A DNA stretch of 64,000 nt from Leptothrix cholodnii SP-6 (GCF_000019785.1 NC_010524.1:1240001-1304000); one strand, 5' to 3'. Shown: positions 51,654-60,910, counted from the stretch's first letter. The notes: generated by a model not told the origin, from the letters alone. Program-made: numbers and translations.

Positions 51654-52655
51654 ATGACACACAACCGCTTGTTCCTTTCCACCGCCGCCGCACTGGCCAT
51701 CGGCGCGGCCCTGGCGCTGGGCGTCAGCTCGGGCACGCTGCTGTCGCTGCTGACCCAGGCCACGATCTACGCCGTGTTCGCGCTCGGCGTCGGCCTGCTG
51801 CTGCGCCAGAACGGCATGGTCAGCTTCGGCCACGCGCTGTTCTTCGGCTCGTCGGGCTACATCGTCGCGATCCTGCTGCAGCTGAAGGCCGTGCCGGCCG
51901 AGGCCGCCATCGTGATCGCGGTGCTCGGGCTGAGCGCCTTCGCCTTCCTGATCGGACTGGTGATCGTGCGGGTGCCGGGTGTCGCATTCGGCATGCTCAC
52001 ACTCGCCGTCGGCCAGATGGCGTATCTCACGGCGTCGCGTTCACGCGGCCTGACTGGCGGCGCCGACGGCATGTCGGTCGAATGGCCGTCGACGCTGTTC
52101 GGCTTGCAGACCTCGCTGCTGTTCAGCCCCGCCGGCATGCTGATGCTGAGCTGGAGCGTGCTGGTGCTGACGCTGCTGGCCATCGCCCTGCTGCTGCGCA
52201 CGCGCTTCGGCGCCATCACCGAAGCCGCGCGTGACAACGAGGAGCGCGCCCGCTTCATCGGCATCCGCACGCTGATGCCGCAGGCGGCGCTGTATGCGCT
52301 GTCGGCGGGCGTGACCTCGCTGGCCGGCGTGCTGGCGGCGCTCAACACCGGCTTCATCTCGCCCGAGAGCCTGCACTGGAGCCTGTCCGGCGTGGCGCTG
52401 ATGATGGTGGTGGTCGGCGGCACCCGCGCGCTGTGGGGGCCGGCGCTCGGCGCGGCGGTGTATTTCCTGGCCAAGGACGTGCTCGGCGATCACGCCCAGC
52501 ACTGGATGGCGATCTTCGGCACCGCGCTGATCGTGGTGATCGTGTTCGCGCCCGAAGGGCTGTCGGGCATCTTGATGCGCCTCGTCAGCAGCCGCGCCAA
52601 GGCTGCCGGCGGTGCCGCCCCCCAGACCCCCGTCGCGGTCCGCACCGCGCACTGA
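51654..52655 (+). CDS. livM: Branched-chain-type ABC transporter permease (LivM)
   Basis: A 333-residue second permease of the importer. Family blocks are YAVFALGVGLLLRQNGMVSFGHA, ARDNEERARFIGI and SGVALMMVVVGGTRALWGPALGA. It has about nine to ten hydrophobic helices and a short Ala-rich tail. It follows livH by 21 bases and precedes livG closely. Confidence 0.92.
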   Translation: MTHNRLFLSTAAALAIGAALALGVSSGTLLSLLTQATIYAVFALGVGLLLRQNGMVSFGHALFFGSSGYIVAILLQLKAVPAEAAIVIAVLGLSAFAFLIGLVIVRVPGVAFGMLTLAVGQMAYLTASRSRGLTGGADGMSVEWPSTLFGLQTSLLFSPAGMLMLSWSVLVLTLLAIALLLRTRFGAITEAARDNEERARFIGIRTLMPQAALYALSAGVTSLAGVLAALNTGFISPESLHWSLSGVALMMVVVGGTRALWGPALGAAVYFLAKDVLGDHAQHWMAIFGTALIVVIVFAPEGLSGILMRLVSSRAKAAGGAAPQTPVAVRTAH

Positions 52656-52671
52656 ACCGGAGCCGATGAAC

Positions 52672-53391
52672 ATGGCTGAATACGTATTGCAGACCGAGGA
52701 CGTCGCCATCCACTATGGCGGCGTCAAGGCGGTCGACGGCGTGGCGATGACGCTCGAACGCGGCCAGATCCGCGGCCTGATCGGCCCCAACGGGGCGGGC
52801 AAGTCGACCGTGATCGACGCCATCACCGGACGGCGCCGCCTGACCCGCGGCAAGGTGGTGCTGGGTGGCCAGGACGTGAGCGCGCTCGGCGTGGTCGAGC
52901 GCCGCCAGCGCGGCCTGTCGCGCTCGTTCCAGCGCACCAGCATCTTTGCGCAGATGCCGGTGCGCAAGCAGGTCGAGCTGGCCTCCTGGAAGATGGGCAT
53001 GGCCGACCCCGGCGCCGATGCCGACGACGTGCTGCGCGAGCTGTCGCTGCACACGATGTCTGACGTGATTGCCGCCGATCTCGGCTACGGCGAGCAGCGC
53101 CGCCTCGACCTCGCCATCGCGCTGGTCGGCAGCCCCACCGTGCTGCTGCTCGACGAGCCGATGGCGGGGCTGTCGGTCAAGGAATCGCTCGACCTGGCGC
53201 AGCACCTGAAGGCGCTGACCTCGCGCCGCAACGTCTCGGTGCTGCTGGTCGAACACGACATGGACGTGGTGTTCGGCATCTCCGATGTCGTCACCGTGTT
53301 CGAACTCGGCCGCGTCATCGCGGCCGGCTCACCCGCCGAAGTGCGCAGCAATCCGCGTGTGCGCGAGGCTTATCTCGGGAGCGCGGCATGA
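52672..53391 (+). CDS. livG: ABC transporter ATP-binding protein (LivG)
   Basis: A 239-residue ATPase. Walker A is in GLIGPNGAGKSTVIDAITG, the switch region is SRSFQRTSIFAQMPV (LivG-specific), and Walker B is VLLLDEPMAGLS. The signature loop is degenerate: LGYGEQRRLDLAIAL replaces the canonical LSGGQ, as is common for LivG. ATG 52672 is chosen because GGAG lies nine bases upstream; ATG 52666 is also possible. Its stop overlaps livF (ATGA). Confidence 0.93.
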   Translation: MAEYVLQTEDVAIHYGGVKAVDGVAMTLERGQIRGLIGPNGAGKSTVIDAITGRRRLTRGKVVLGGQDVSALGVVERRQRGLSRSFQRTSIFAQMPVRKQVELASWKMGMADPGADADDVLRELSLHTMSDVIAADLGYGEQRRLDLAIALVGSPTVLLLDEPMAGLSVKESLDLAQHLKALTSRRNVSVLLVEHDMDVVFGISDVVTVFELGRVIAAGSPAEVRSNPRVREAYLGSAA

Positions 53392-54086
53392 AGACGCTTT
53401 TGGCACTCGACAAGGTCAACGCCTTCTACGGCGCCGCCCACATCCTGCACGGCCTGAGCCTGCACGTGAACGAGGGCGAACGGGTCGCGCTGATCGGCCG
53501 CAACGGCGTCGGCAAGACCACGGTGGTCAACACCATCCTCGGTCTGGCCAGCCTGCGCGGCGGCGACATTCGCCTGCGTGACTACGCGCTGACCAAGCCG
53601 CGCACCTACATCGCCGCGCAGCACGGCATCGTGGTGGTGCCGCAGGGTCGGCGCATCGTCGCCAACCTGACGGTCGAAGAGAACCTGCAGCTCGGTGCAG
53701 CGACCGGCCGCAAGGGCCACTGGACCGTGCCGCGCATCTACGAGCTGTTCCCGATCCTGCAGGAGCGCGCGCACACGCCGGGCACGGCGCTGTCGGGTGG
53801 CCAGCAGCAGATGCTGGCGGTCGGCCGCGCGCTGATGGCCAACCCGGCGCTGATCCTGCTCGACGAGCCCACCGAAGGACTGGCGCCGGTGATCGTCGAC
53901 CAGCTCGGCCGCATCTTCAACCAGGTGGCCGCGCAGGGCACGGCGCTGCTGCTGATCGAACAGAACATGACGCTGGTGGCGCGCGTGGCCGAGCGCTTCT
54001 GCGCCATGGCCAAGGGCGCCGTGGTCGCCGAAGGCCGCGTGCACGAAGGCAGCCTCGACGAGCTGCACCGCCACGTGATGGTTTGA
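53388..54086 (+). CDS. livF: ABC transporter ATP-binding protein (LivF)
   Basis: A 232-residue ATPase paired with LivG. Walker A is GRNGVGKTT, the signature is ALSGGQQQMLAVGRALM, and Walker B is LILLDEPTEGLAP; LLIEQNMTL carries the LivF-type end region. HGIVVVPQGRRIVANLTVEENL is also typical. It overlaps livG by four bases and is followed by the binding-protein gene after 35 bases. Confidence 0.94.
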   Translation: MKTLLALDKVNAFYGAAHILHGLSLHVNEGERVALIGRNGVGKTTVVNTILGLASLRGGDIRLRDYALTKPRTYIAAQHGIVVVPQGRRIVANLTVEENLQLGAATGRKGHWTVPRIYELFPILQERAHTPGTALSGGQQQMLAVGRALMANPALILLDEPTEGLAPVIVDQLGRIFNQVAAQGTALLLIEQNMTLVARVAERFCAMAKGAVVAEGRVHEGSLDELHRHVMV

Positions 54087-54121
54087 CGTTTTTTTACCCG
54101 CCCCCAGAAGGAGACAACACC

Positions 54122-55312
54122 ATGATGAAGACCCGCCTCAATCGCCGCGCACTCGCCGCACTCGCCCTCTGCACCGCGCTGCCGCTGGCCGCGATGGCGC
54201 AGGCCAAGGACCCGGTGCGCGTCGGCCTCGTCAGCTCGAAGTCGGGCGTGTTCGCCCAGCAGGGCGAAGAGGTGATCCGCGCGATCCAGTTCGCCATCGA
54301 CGAGGCCAATGCCCGCGGCGGCGTCGACGGCCGCAAGGTCGAGGTGCAGATCGCCGACGACGAGGGCACGCCCGACGCCGGCCGCCGCGTCGCCGAGAAG
54401 CTGGCGCGCGACGGCTACAACCTGCTGATCGGCGCGATCCCGTCGAGCATCTCGCTGGCGCTGGCGCCCAATCTCGAGCGCTGGAATGCGGCCTATTTCG
54501 TGGTGGCCAGCAAGAGCGACAAGATCACCGGCGACACCTGCAAGGCGCGGGTCTTCCGCACCAATCACTCGGACGCAATGGACATCGCCATGATCGGCGA
54601 GTGGGCCAAGGGCTTCAAGGAGAAGACCTACGCCTCGCTGGCGGCCGACTACGTGTGGGGCCGCGACTCGGCCGAGTCGTTCGCCAGGTCGGTCAAGGCG
54701 CAGGGCAAGGAGGTCAAGCTGCAGCTCTACGCGCCGCTGGGAACGAAGGATTTCTCGCCCTTCATCGCGCAGCTGAAAGAAGCCAATGTCGACGCGATCT
54801 GGGTCGCCGAGACCGGCCGCGACGCGATCGCCTTCGTCAAGCAGGCGCAGGAGTTCGGCCTGATCCCGAAGACCCGGCTGATCGGCCACGCGCTGATCCA
54901 GAACTTCATGATCAACGCCACTGACAAGGCACTCGAAGGCACGCCCGGCACCACCGGCTACACGCCGGACCTGGACAACCCGCGCAACAAGGCTTTCGTC
55001 GCGAGCTGGAAGGCCAAGTTCAACCGCCTGCCGACCGACAACGAAGGCCAGGCCTACAACGGCGCGCAGGTGATGTTCGAAGGTGTCAAGAAGGCCGGCA
55101 GTGCCCAGCCGGCCGATGTGGCCAAGGCCCTGCCGGGCGCCACCATCGATTCGATCTACGGCCCGGTGACGATGCGTGCGGCCGACAACCAGCTGGTGCT
55201 GCCGAACTTCGTCGGCCGAGCCAAGATGGCCGATGGCCAACTGCGCCCGGTCATCGAGCAGACCTTCGCGCCCGCGCTGATGCCGGCCGCATCGCCGCTG
55301 TGCAAGATCTGA
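54122..55312 (+). CDS. Periplasmic binding protein of the branched-chain-type ABC importer
   Basis: A 396-residue periplasmic binding protein. The signal peptide (about 1-25) has basic RLNRRAL then a hydrophobic stretch and MAQAK cleavage. The mature protein begins VRVGLVSSKSGVFAQQGEEV and shows the type I receptor fold (GRKVEVQIADDEGTPD, YTPDLDNPRNKAFVASWKAKF). AGAAGGAGACAAC precedes the ATG at 54122. It closes the livHMGF operon. The ligand is unknown; acids linked to the upstream enzymes are likely. Confidence 0.9.
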   Translation: MMKTRLNRRALAALALCTALPLAAMAQAKDPVRVGLVSSKSGVFAQQGEEVIRAIQFAIDEANARGGVDGRKVEVQIADDEGTPDAGRRVAEKLARDGYNLLIGAIPSSISLALAPNLERWNAAYFVVASKSDKITGDTCKARVFRTNHSDAMDIAMIGEWAKGFKEKTYASLAADYVWGRDSAESFARSVKAQGKEVKLQLYAPLGTKDFSPFIAQLKEANVDAIWVAETGRDAIAFVKQAQEFGLIPKTRLIGHALIQNFMINATDKALEGTPGTTGYTPDLDNPRNKAFVASWKAKFNRLPTDNEGQAYNGAQVMFEGVKKAGSAQPADVAKALPGATIDSIYGPVTMRAADNQLVLPNFVGRAKMADGQLRPVIEQTFAPALMPAASPLCKI

Positions 55313-55383
55313 TCGACCGCAGCTGAACCCGCAAGGCGAGGGTGGGGCGCACCCCCCTTCGCCTTGATGACTGGAACGACCGA

Positions 55384-55971
55384 ATGACGACGCCCTCCGC
55401 ACTGACCATCATCCGCGCCGAACACCAGGCCCTCGCGGCGATCCTGCACGCGCTGCGCCACACACTGTGCGACATCCGCGATCACGGCGCGAAGCCGAAC
55501 TTCGAGGTGCTGCGCAGCCTGCTGTTCTACGTCGACGCCTACCCCGAGCGGCTGCATCACCCCAAGGAAACCGATCACCTGTTCAAGCGCCTGCGCGAGC
55601 GCAGCAGCCAGGCCGCCGAGGTGCTCGACCGGCTCGACCTCGACCACGCCAGCGGCGAGCAGGCGATCCTGCGGCTCGAACATCAGCTGCTCGAATACGA
55701 GATGCTCGGCGAGACCCGGCTGGCCGAGTTTGCCGCTGCGGTCGAGCTGTTCTGCGACCGCTACATGGCGCACATGCATCTGGAGGAACTGGAGATCCTG
55801 CCGCTGGCCCGGCATGTCCTGACCGAAGAGGACTGGCTTTCGATCAACGCCGCCTTCGAGTCCAACCGCGACCCGCTGACCGGCCACAAGCCGGAGAAGG
55901 AATTCGAGGCGCTGTTCAGCCGCATCGTCAACCTGCTGCCGGCGCCGCTGGGGTTGGGTTCTGCAGCTTGA
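55384..55971 (+). CDS. Hemerythrin-domain protein
   Basis: A 195-residue all-helical protein of the hemerythrin/HHE family, which binds non-heme di-iron. Ligand candidates are H in IIRAEHQALAAIL, HHPKETDHLF with the HxxxE pattern, LEHQLLEYE, and YMAHMHLEELEILPLA. The role may be oxygen or nitric-oxide sensing or iron handling, not decidable here. The frame opens at 55342 but ATG 55384 gives the natural start. It stands 71 bases after the binding-protein gene and is probably a separate unit. Confidence 0.85.
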   Translation: MTTPSALTIIRAEHQALAAILHALRHTLCDIRDHGAKPNFEVLRSLLFYVDAYPERLHHPKETDHLFKRLRERSSQAAEVLDRLDLDHASGEQAILRLEHQLLEYEMLGETRLAEFAAAVELFCDRYMAHMHLEELEILPLARHVLTEEDWLSINAAFESNRDPLTGHKPEKEFEALFSRIVNLLPAPLGLGSAA

Positions 55972-56093
55972 ACTGACCGGTGCCTTGGGCCCTGTGCCTC
56001 TGACGGTCCGCTCATCTTTTCTTCATCTGCGCCATCTGTAATGCGTTCAGCCGATCGATGACGACCGGCTCAACACATGAAAGACACAGAACC

Positions 56094-56354
56094 ATGAAGA
56101 CCTTTGCTGCTGCTGCCGCCCTGACGTTGATCGCTTCTGCCGCGTTTGCCGGCCCCACCTGCAACGTGCCCGAAGACAAGTGGATGAAAGAGTCCGACTT
56201 CAAGAGCCGGCTCGAAGCCCAGGGCTACCAGATCAAGACCTTCAAGGTCAGCAAGGGACGTTGCTACGAGATCTATGGCTTCGACAAGGCGAACAAGAAG
56301 GTCGAGATCTATTTCGACCCGGCGACTGCCGCAGTGCTTGAAACCAAGTCCTGA
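56094..56354 (+). CDS. Secreted PepSY-like small protein
   Basis: An 86-residue protein with a clear signal peptide (MKTFAAAAALTLIASAAFAG, cleavage near residue 19-20). The mature part has WMKESDFKSRLEAQGYQIK, CYEIYGFDKANKKVEIYFDP, the pattern of small PepSY domains, with two Cys. Such proteins are usually encoded just before a cytochrome b561, as here. They are thought to act in the periplasm with that cytochrome. The frame opens at 56058 but ATG 56094 is the correct start for export. Confidence 0.82.
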   Translation: MKTFAAAAALTLIASAAFAGPTCNVPEDKWMKESDFKSRLEAQGYQIKTFKVSKGRCYEIYGFDKANKKVEIYFDPATAAVLETKS

Positions 56355-56418
56355 TCGCTGAATGGGCGCTGTGCCTTGCGCAGCGCCAATCTTGTTCTTC
56401 CACTTGCATGCCATCGCG

Positions 56419-56955
56419 ATGACATCTACCCATCGGCCTGAACCCGTCCGGGTCTGGGATCTCTTCGTGCGCGTTTTCCACTGGTCCCTGGTGACGTGCA
56501 TCCTTCTCAACTACTTTGTCGTCGACGATGGTGAAGACCTCCATCAGTGGCTGGGCTATGCCGCCGCTGCCTTGGTGGTGTCACGCATCGTCTGGGGTTT
56601 TGTCGGCACGCGGTATGCGCGGTTCAGCGACTTCTTTCCGACCTACCGCCGCATCCGTGATCACCTGAGCCGCTTGCGCTGCGGACAGGCCGACGGCCAT
56701 GTCGGCCACAACCCGCTGGGTGCGTTGATGATGCTGGCGCTGATGGCGCTGGTGCTGTCGTTGGGACTCACCGGTTTTCTGCAGACCACGGATGCTTTCT
56801 GGGGAGATGAGCTGATGCAGGAAACCCATGAATGGCTGGGTTCCGCACTCATCGCGTCGGCCGGCCTGCACGCCGTGGCGGCCATCGTCATGGGACGTCT
56901 GGAGCGCGTGAATCTCGTGCGTGCGATGGTCACCGGCGTGAAGGTGATGCGCTGA
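56419..56955 (+). CDS. Cytochrome b561-type membrane protein
   Basis: A 178-residue inner-membrane protein of the bacterial cytochrome b561 family. Four hydrophobic helices are visible. Heme-ligand histidines are candidates in RVFHWSLVTCILL, LHQWLGYAAAALVV, THEWLGSALI and SAGLHAVAAIVM. It would move electrons from the quinone pool to a periplasmic partner. The preceding PepSY gene is its likely partner. ATG 56419 gives the family N-terminus (RVWDLFVRVFHW). It converges with the CoA-transferase gene, 12 bases apart. Confidence 0.87.
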   Translation: MTSTHRPEPVRVWDLFVRVFHWSLVTCILLNYFVVDDGEDLHQWLGYAAAALVVSRIVWGFVGTRYARFSDFFPTYRRIRDHLSRLRCGQADGHVGHNPLGALMMLALMALVLSLGLTGFLQTTDAFWGDELMQETHEWLGSALIASAGLHAVAAIVMGRLERVNLVRAMVTGVKVMR

Positions 56956-56967
56956 CCTGCGGCCTGT

Positions 56968-58539
56968 CTATCGGCTCGACAGCGCGCCCAGCCGATCGTC
57001 CTCGCGTCGGAAGTGCGACGCCGGCATCACCGCAATGTTCTCGGCCAGCCGCGGCACGAAGTCCATCTGGTCGAGCACGTCGCGCTGCAGATCGATGCCG
57101 GGCGCGATCTCGAACAGCTCCATGCCTTCGGGCGTCAGGCGGAAGTTCGCCCGCTCGGTCAGGTAGAGCGCCTGCTGGCCGCGCAGCAGCGCCTGCGGGC
57201 CGCTGAAGGTGACCTGGTCGACCTGCTGCACGAGCTTGCGCACCTCGCCGGGCTTGACCACGCACAGCGTGCCGTCGCCGGTTTCGAGCTGGACGCCCTT
57301 GGCCGCGAAGGTGCCGCAGAACACCACCTTGCGGGCGTTCTGGGCGATGTCGATGAAGCCGCCCGGGCCGACCGTCAGGCCGCCGAGTTTCGACACGTTG
57401 ACGTTGCCCAACGCATCGAACTCGCCGAAGCCGAGGAAGGCGATGTCGAGCCCGCCGCCGGCGTAGAAGTCGAACTGTGTCGGCGCATCCAGCATCGCGC
57501 TGGCGTTGCGGGCGTAGCCGAACAGCACGCCGTCGAGCAGGCTGCCGCCGTAGGTGCCGTGTTCGATGGTCTGGTAGATGCGGTCGAGTTCGCCGCGCCG
57601 CGCCACCAGCTTGGCCACTGCATCGGGCACGCCGACGCCGTAGTTGACGACCGCGCCTTCGACCAGTTCGCAGGCCGCGCGCCGGGCCACCGCCTGGCGC
57701 TCGTTGAAGGGCTCGTCGCCAGGCGCTTCGAGTTCGAAGCGCTGCGGGCCGGTCAGTTCGCCGCTCAGGCTGGCGTCGAAGGGGATGTCGTAGCTGGTGC
57801 GCTGATCCGCGTCGACCACGATCGCATCGACCCAGGCGGCCGGGATGCGCACCTCGCGGGCCTTGAGCGCACCACGTGGCAGGCGCTCGCGCACCTGCAC
57901 GATCACGCGGCCGCCACTGGTGCGCGCGGCCAATGCGATCGACGCGGCATCGAGATTGGCGGCCTCGTGTTCGAAGCTGATGTTGCCGTCCTCGTCGGCC
58001 GCCGAGGCGCGCACCAGCGCGACGTTGACCGCATACGGCTTGTAGCGCAGGTACTCGCGGCCATCGACCGTGACGACCTCGGCCAGGTCATCCTTGGCGC
58101 TCGCGTTCATGCGCCCGCCGCCGTGGCGCGGGTCGCAGACGGTGCCCAGGCCGACGTGCGTGAACAGCCCCGGCCGCGCGCCGCCGATCTCGCGCAGCAG
58201 CTGCGACGACACGCCACCGGGCAGGATGTAGGCCTCGATCTTCTCGTCCAGCGCGAGCTGCTGCATGCGTGGCGACCAGACCCAGTGGCCGCCGATCACC
58301 TTGCGCACCAGGCCCTCGTAGGCGAAGCAGTTCATGCCGCGCGACTGCTTGTCGCCGATGCCCAGCGCGTGCACGCACGTGAGATTGCGCGGCGTCTGGG
58401 TGGCCAGGAAGCGCCGCTCGACCGCCTGGAACAGGCAGGTCGCCTCCATCAGGCCGCCGCCGCCGCCCATCAGCGCCACGGTGTCGCCGTCATTGATCAA
58501 CAGGGCCGCGTCATCGGCCGATACGAACTTGGATTTCAT
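56968..58539 (-). CDS. Family I acyl-CoA:carboxylate CoA-transferase
   Basis: A 523-residue fused alpha-beta CoA-transferase of the YdiF type. The alpha half has LINDGDTVALMGGGGGLMEA and ILPGGVSSQLLREIGG; the beta half has NYGVGVPDAVAKL and the catalytic Glu326 in TIEHGTYGGSLLDG. These enzymes move CoA between acids without ATP use. Placed after an acyl-CoA dehydrogenase and a solute receptor, it probably activates an imported acid. Its start overlaps the dehydrogenase stop (ATGA). The substrate is unknown. Confidence 0.88.
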   Translation of the reverse strand: MKSKFVSADDAALLINDGDTVALMGGGGGLMEATCLFQAVERRFLATQTPRNLTCVHALGIGDKQSRGMNCFAYEGLVRKVIGGHWVWSPRMQQLALDEKIEAYILPGGVSSQLLREIGGARPGLFTHVGLGTVCDPRHGGGRMNASAKDDLAEVVTVDGREYLRYKPYAVNVALVRASAADEDGNISFEHEAANLDAASIALAARTSGGRVIVQVRERLPRGALKAREVRIPAAWVDAIVVDADQRTSYDIPFDASLSGELTGPQRFELEAPGDEPFNERQAVARRAACELVEGAVVNYGVGVPDAVAKLVARRGELDRIYQTIEHGTYGGSLLDGVLFGYARNASAMLDAPTQFDFYAGGGLDIAFLGFGEFDALGNVNVSKLGGLTVGPGGFIDIAQNARKVVFCGTFAAKGVQLETGDGTLCVVKPGEVRKLVQQVDQVTFSGPQALLRGQQALYLTERANFRLTPEGMELFEIAPGIDLQRDVLDQMDFVPRLAENIAVMPASHFRREDDRLGALSSR

Positions 58540-59696
58540 CGGTGTATGTCGAACAAGGCCGCGCCGCGCTTGAGCACGCTGCGGGCGATCACGGTGCGGT
58601 GGATCTCCGACGTGCCGTCGAAGATGCGATAGACACGGGCGTCGCGGTAATAACGTTCGATCGGCAGCTCCTTGCAGAAGCCCATGCCGCCGAACAGCTG
58701 CACGCCGCGATCGACCACGCGACCGAGCATCTCGGAGGCATGCACCTTGACCATCGCGATCCAGTCACGGGCATCGATGCCGGCGTCGATCATCGCGGCC
58801 GTGTGCAGCACCATCAGGCGCGAGGCGTTGATCTCCATCACGCTGTCGGCCAGCATCTGCTGGACCAGCTGGAAGTCGCCGATGCGCTGGCCGAACTGAC
58901 GGCGCTCGTTGGCGTAGGCGGTCATCAGCTCCAGCACGTGGCAGGCCTTGCCGACCGCGCGTGCGCCGACCTGGCCCAGCCGCACGACGCCCAGCACGCC
59001 CATCGCCATCTTGAAGCCCTGGCCCTGCTCGCCGAGCATCGCCACCGGCTCCAGCGGCACGTTGTCGAAGAAGAGTTCGAGGTGCGGCGTGCCGCGCAGG
59101 CCCATCATCTTCTGGTCCTTGCCGACGGTGAAACCGGGCAGGCCCTTGTCGACCATGAAGAGGCTGATGTCCTTCTCGCCGGTGCGGGCCGAGACCAGAA
59201 AGAAGTCGCTCCACTCGCCGTCGCTGATGAAGTGCTTGCTGCCGTTGAGCACCCAACCCGAGTCGGTCTTCTTGGCGTGGGTCTTGATGCCCTGCGCATC
59301 CGAGCCCGCGCCCGACTCGGTGATCGCGATCGCGCAGGTGCGATCGCCACGCACGGTGGGTTTCAGCCAGCGCTCGACCTGCTCGCCCTGGCAGGCCAGC
59401 AGCGCCTCGTAGACGTTGCCGAAGGCGCGCCGGATCAGGATGTCGGTGGTGTGGCCGAACTGTTCCTCGCACAGCATGCGGTCGACCGTGTTCAGACCGC
59501 CACCGCCGAGCTCGTCGGCGATGTTCATCGCGTAGAGGCCGAGCGCCTTGGACTTCTCGTGGATCCGCTTGGCCTTCTCGGGGTCGAGCCGGCCGGTCTC
59601 CTCGACCTCGTCCTCGAGCGGCTTCAATTCGTCATGGATGAATCGACGCACCGTGTCGATCACCATCTTCTGTTCGTCGTTGAGCGCGAATGTCAT
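58536..59696 (-). CDS. Acyl-CoA dehydrogenase with Asp at the usual catalytic Glu position
   Basis: A 386-residue acyl-CoA dehydrogenase: AIAITESGAGSDAQGIK, LNGSKHFISDGEWSDFF, QRIGDFQLVQQMLADSVME, VVDRGVQLFGGMGFCKELPIER. At the catalytic site the normal YEGTSE is FDGTSE, so Asp360 replaces Glu. The AliB-like enzyme in the neighbouring operon shares this change. Substrate is unknown; a cyclic or branched acyl-CoA is my guess. The start could also be GTG 59708, which overlaps the receptor stop; ATG 59696 fits the family better. Confidence 0.85.
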   Translation of the reverse strand: MTFALNDEQKMVIDTVRRFIHDELKPLEDEVEETGRLDPEKAKRIHEKSKALGLYAMNIADELGGGGLNTVDRMLCEEQFGHTTDILIRRAFGNVYEALLACQGEQVERWLKPTVRGDRTCAIAITESGAGSDAQGIKTHAKKTDSGWVLNGSKHFISDGEWSDFFLVSARTGEKDISLFMVDKGLPGFTVGKDQKMMGLRGTPHLELFFDNVPLEPVAMLGEQGQGFKMAMGVLGVVRLGQVGARAVGKACHVLELMTAYANERRQFGQRIGDFQLVQQMLADSVMEINASRLMVLHTAAMIDAGIDARDWIAMVKVHASEMLGRVVDRGVQLFGGMGFCKELPIERYYRDARVYRIFDGTSEIHRTVIARSVLKRGAALFDIHR

Positions 59697-59704
59697 CTTC
59701 GATC

Positions 59705-60847
59705 TCACTTCTTGCCCAGCGGCGGCAACGTCGCCACGACGACCTGGCGGCCGTCCTTCACTTCGACCAGGAAGCTCTCGCGGTCGAGATCGCCCTTGTC
59801 GTCGAAGCTCACGTCCATGATCACGCCGGGGTACTTGGCGGCCTTCACCTCCAGACCCTTCATCGCCTTGGCCACCGCCACGCGGTCGAGCTTGCCGGCC
59901 TTCTCGATCGCAGCCTTGAGCGTGTAGACGCCCATGTAGCTCTTGATGCCGTTGTGATCGGGGATGTACTTGTAGGCCTGATAGAACTTGGCCTTGAACT
60001 TGAGCATCTCGGGGTTGGGCGCATCGACCGTCAGGCCGACATGGCCGGTGACGCCGTTGGCCGCTTCGCCGGCCAGCTCGATCACCTTCTGGCTCACCAG
60101 CACGGTCTCGCCGATGATGGGCTTGCTCCAGCCCTGCTTGCGCAGTTCCTTGAGCGCGCGGGCCGATTCTTCTTCGGTCAGGTAGACGAACACCGCGTCG
60201 GCGTTGGCCTGCCTGGCCTTGATGACGGCGGCCGAGAAGTCGATCTGGCCCTGGTCGGTGGCCATTTCGCCGACGATCCTGGTCGGGCCGCCGTCGAGCA
60301 GCTTGGTGAGGGTGTCGCGCCCGCCCTTGCCGAAGTCGTTGTTCTGGTAGATCACCACCAGCGTCCGGGCCTTGGTGTTGATGTAGCGCGCCAGCTTGGG
60401 GAAGGAGCTCGACTGGCCGAAGGCGGTGCGGAAGACGTACGGGTTGCCCTGCTGCGTGATCGCCGCGGCCTCGCCGCCGGTGAAGTTGGGCACTTCGGCG
60501 CGGCGCGTCTCGGCCATGCTGACCATGATCGAGCCCGAATACACCGGGCCGAACACCGCGAACGCGCCGTCGTCGACCGCCTTGGCAGCCAGGCCCTTGG
60601 CGATGCCGGGCTGGGTCTGGGTGTCGGCGGTGGTGGTGACGATCTTCCGGCCCAGGATGCCGCCGGCCGCGTTGATCTCCTTGACCGCCAGCTCGACGCC
60701 GTCGCGGAAATAGGTGCCCGGGCTCGCGCCGCTGCCCGACAGCTCGACCACGTTGGCGATGCGGATGACCTCCTGCGCGTGGATCGGCGCCGCGAGCGCG
60801 GTCAGCAGGCCTGCGGCGGCGATGGCGAGGGTGTGGCGTCTGTTCAT
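59705..60847 (-). CDS. Periplasmic ABC solute-binding protein, branched-chain type
   Basis: A 380-residue receptor with a signal peptide (MNRRHTLAIAAAGLLTALAA, cleavage near AHAQ). The type I fold follows: IANVVELSGSGASPGTYFRDG, EINAAGGILGRKI, VFGPVYSGSIMVSMAETRR, IYQNNDFGKGG. It has CCAGGAGACTCC before the ATG at 60847. No permease or ATPase gene is next to it; it may share the livHMGF importer about 5.6 kb away. It heads the three-gene operon with an acyl-CoA dehydrogenase and a CoA-transferase, so its ligand is probably an acid. Confidence 0.9.
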   Translation of the reverse strand: MNRRHTLAIAAAGLLTALAAPIHAQEVIRIANVVELSGSGASPGTYFRDGVELAVKEINAAGGILGRKIVTTTADTQTQPGIAKGLAAKAVDDGAFAVFGPVYSGSIMVSMAETRRAEVPNFTGGEAAAITQQGNPYVFRTAFGQSSSFPKLARYINTKARTLVVIYQNNDFGKGGRDTLTKLLDGGPTRIVGEMATDQGQIDFSAAVIKARQANADAVFVYLTEEESARALKELRKQGWSKPIIGETVLVSQKVIELAGEAANGVTGHVGLTVDAPNPEMLKFKAKFYQAYKYIPDHNGIKSYMGVYTLKAAIEKAGKLDRVAVAKAMKGLEVKAAKYPGVIMDVSFDDKGDLDRESFLVEVKDGRQVVVATLPPLGKK

Positions 60848-60910
60848 CGGAGTCTCCTGGAGGAATGGGGCCGGCGTGGGCTTTGCGTGACGGGTGTCGA
60901 CAGCATAGTC

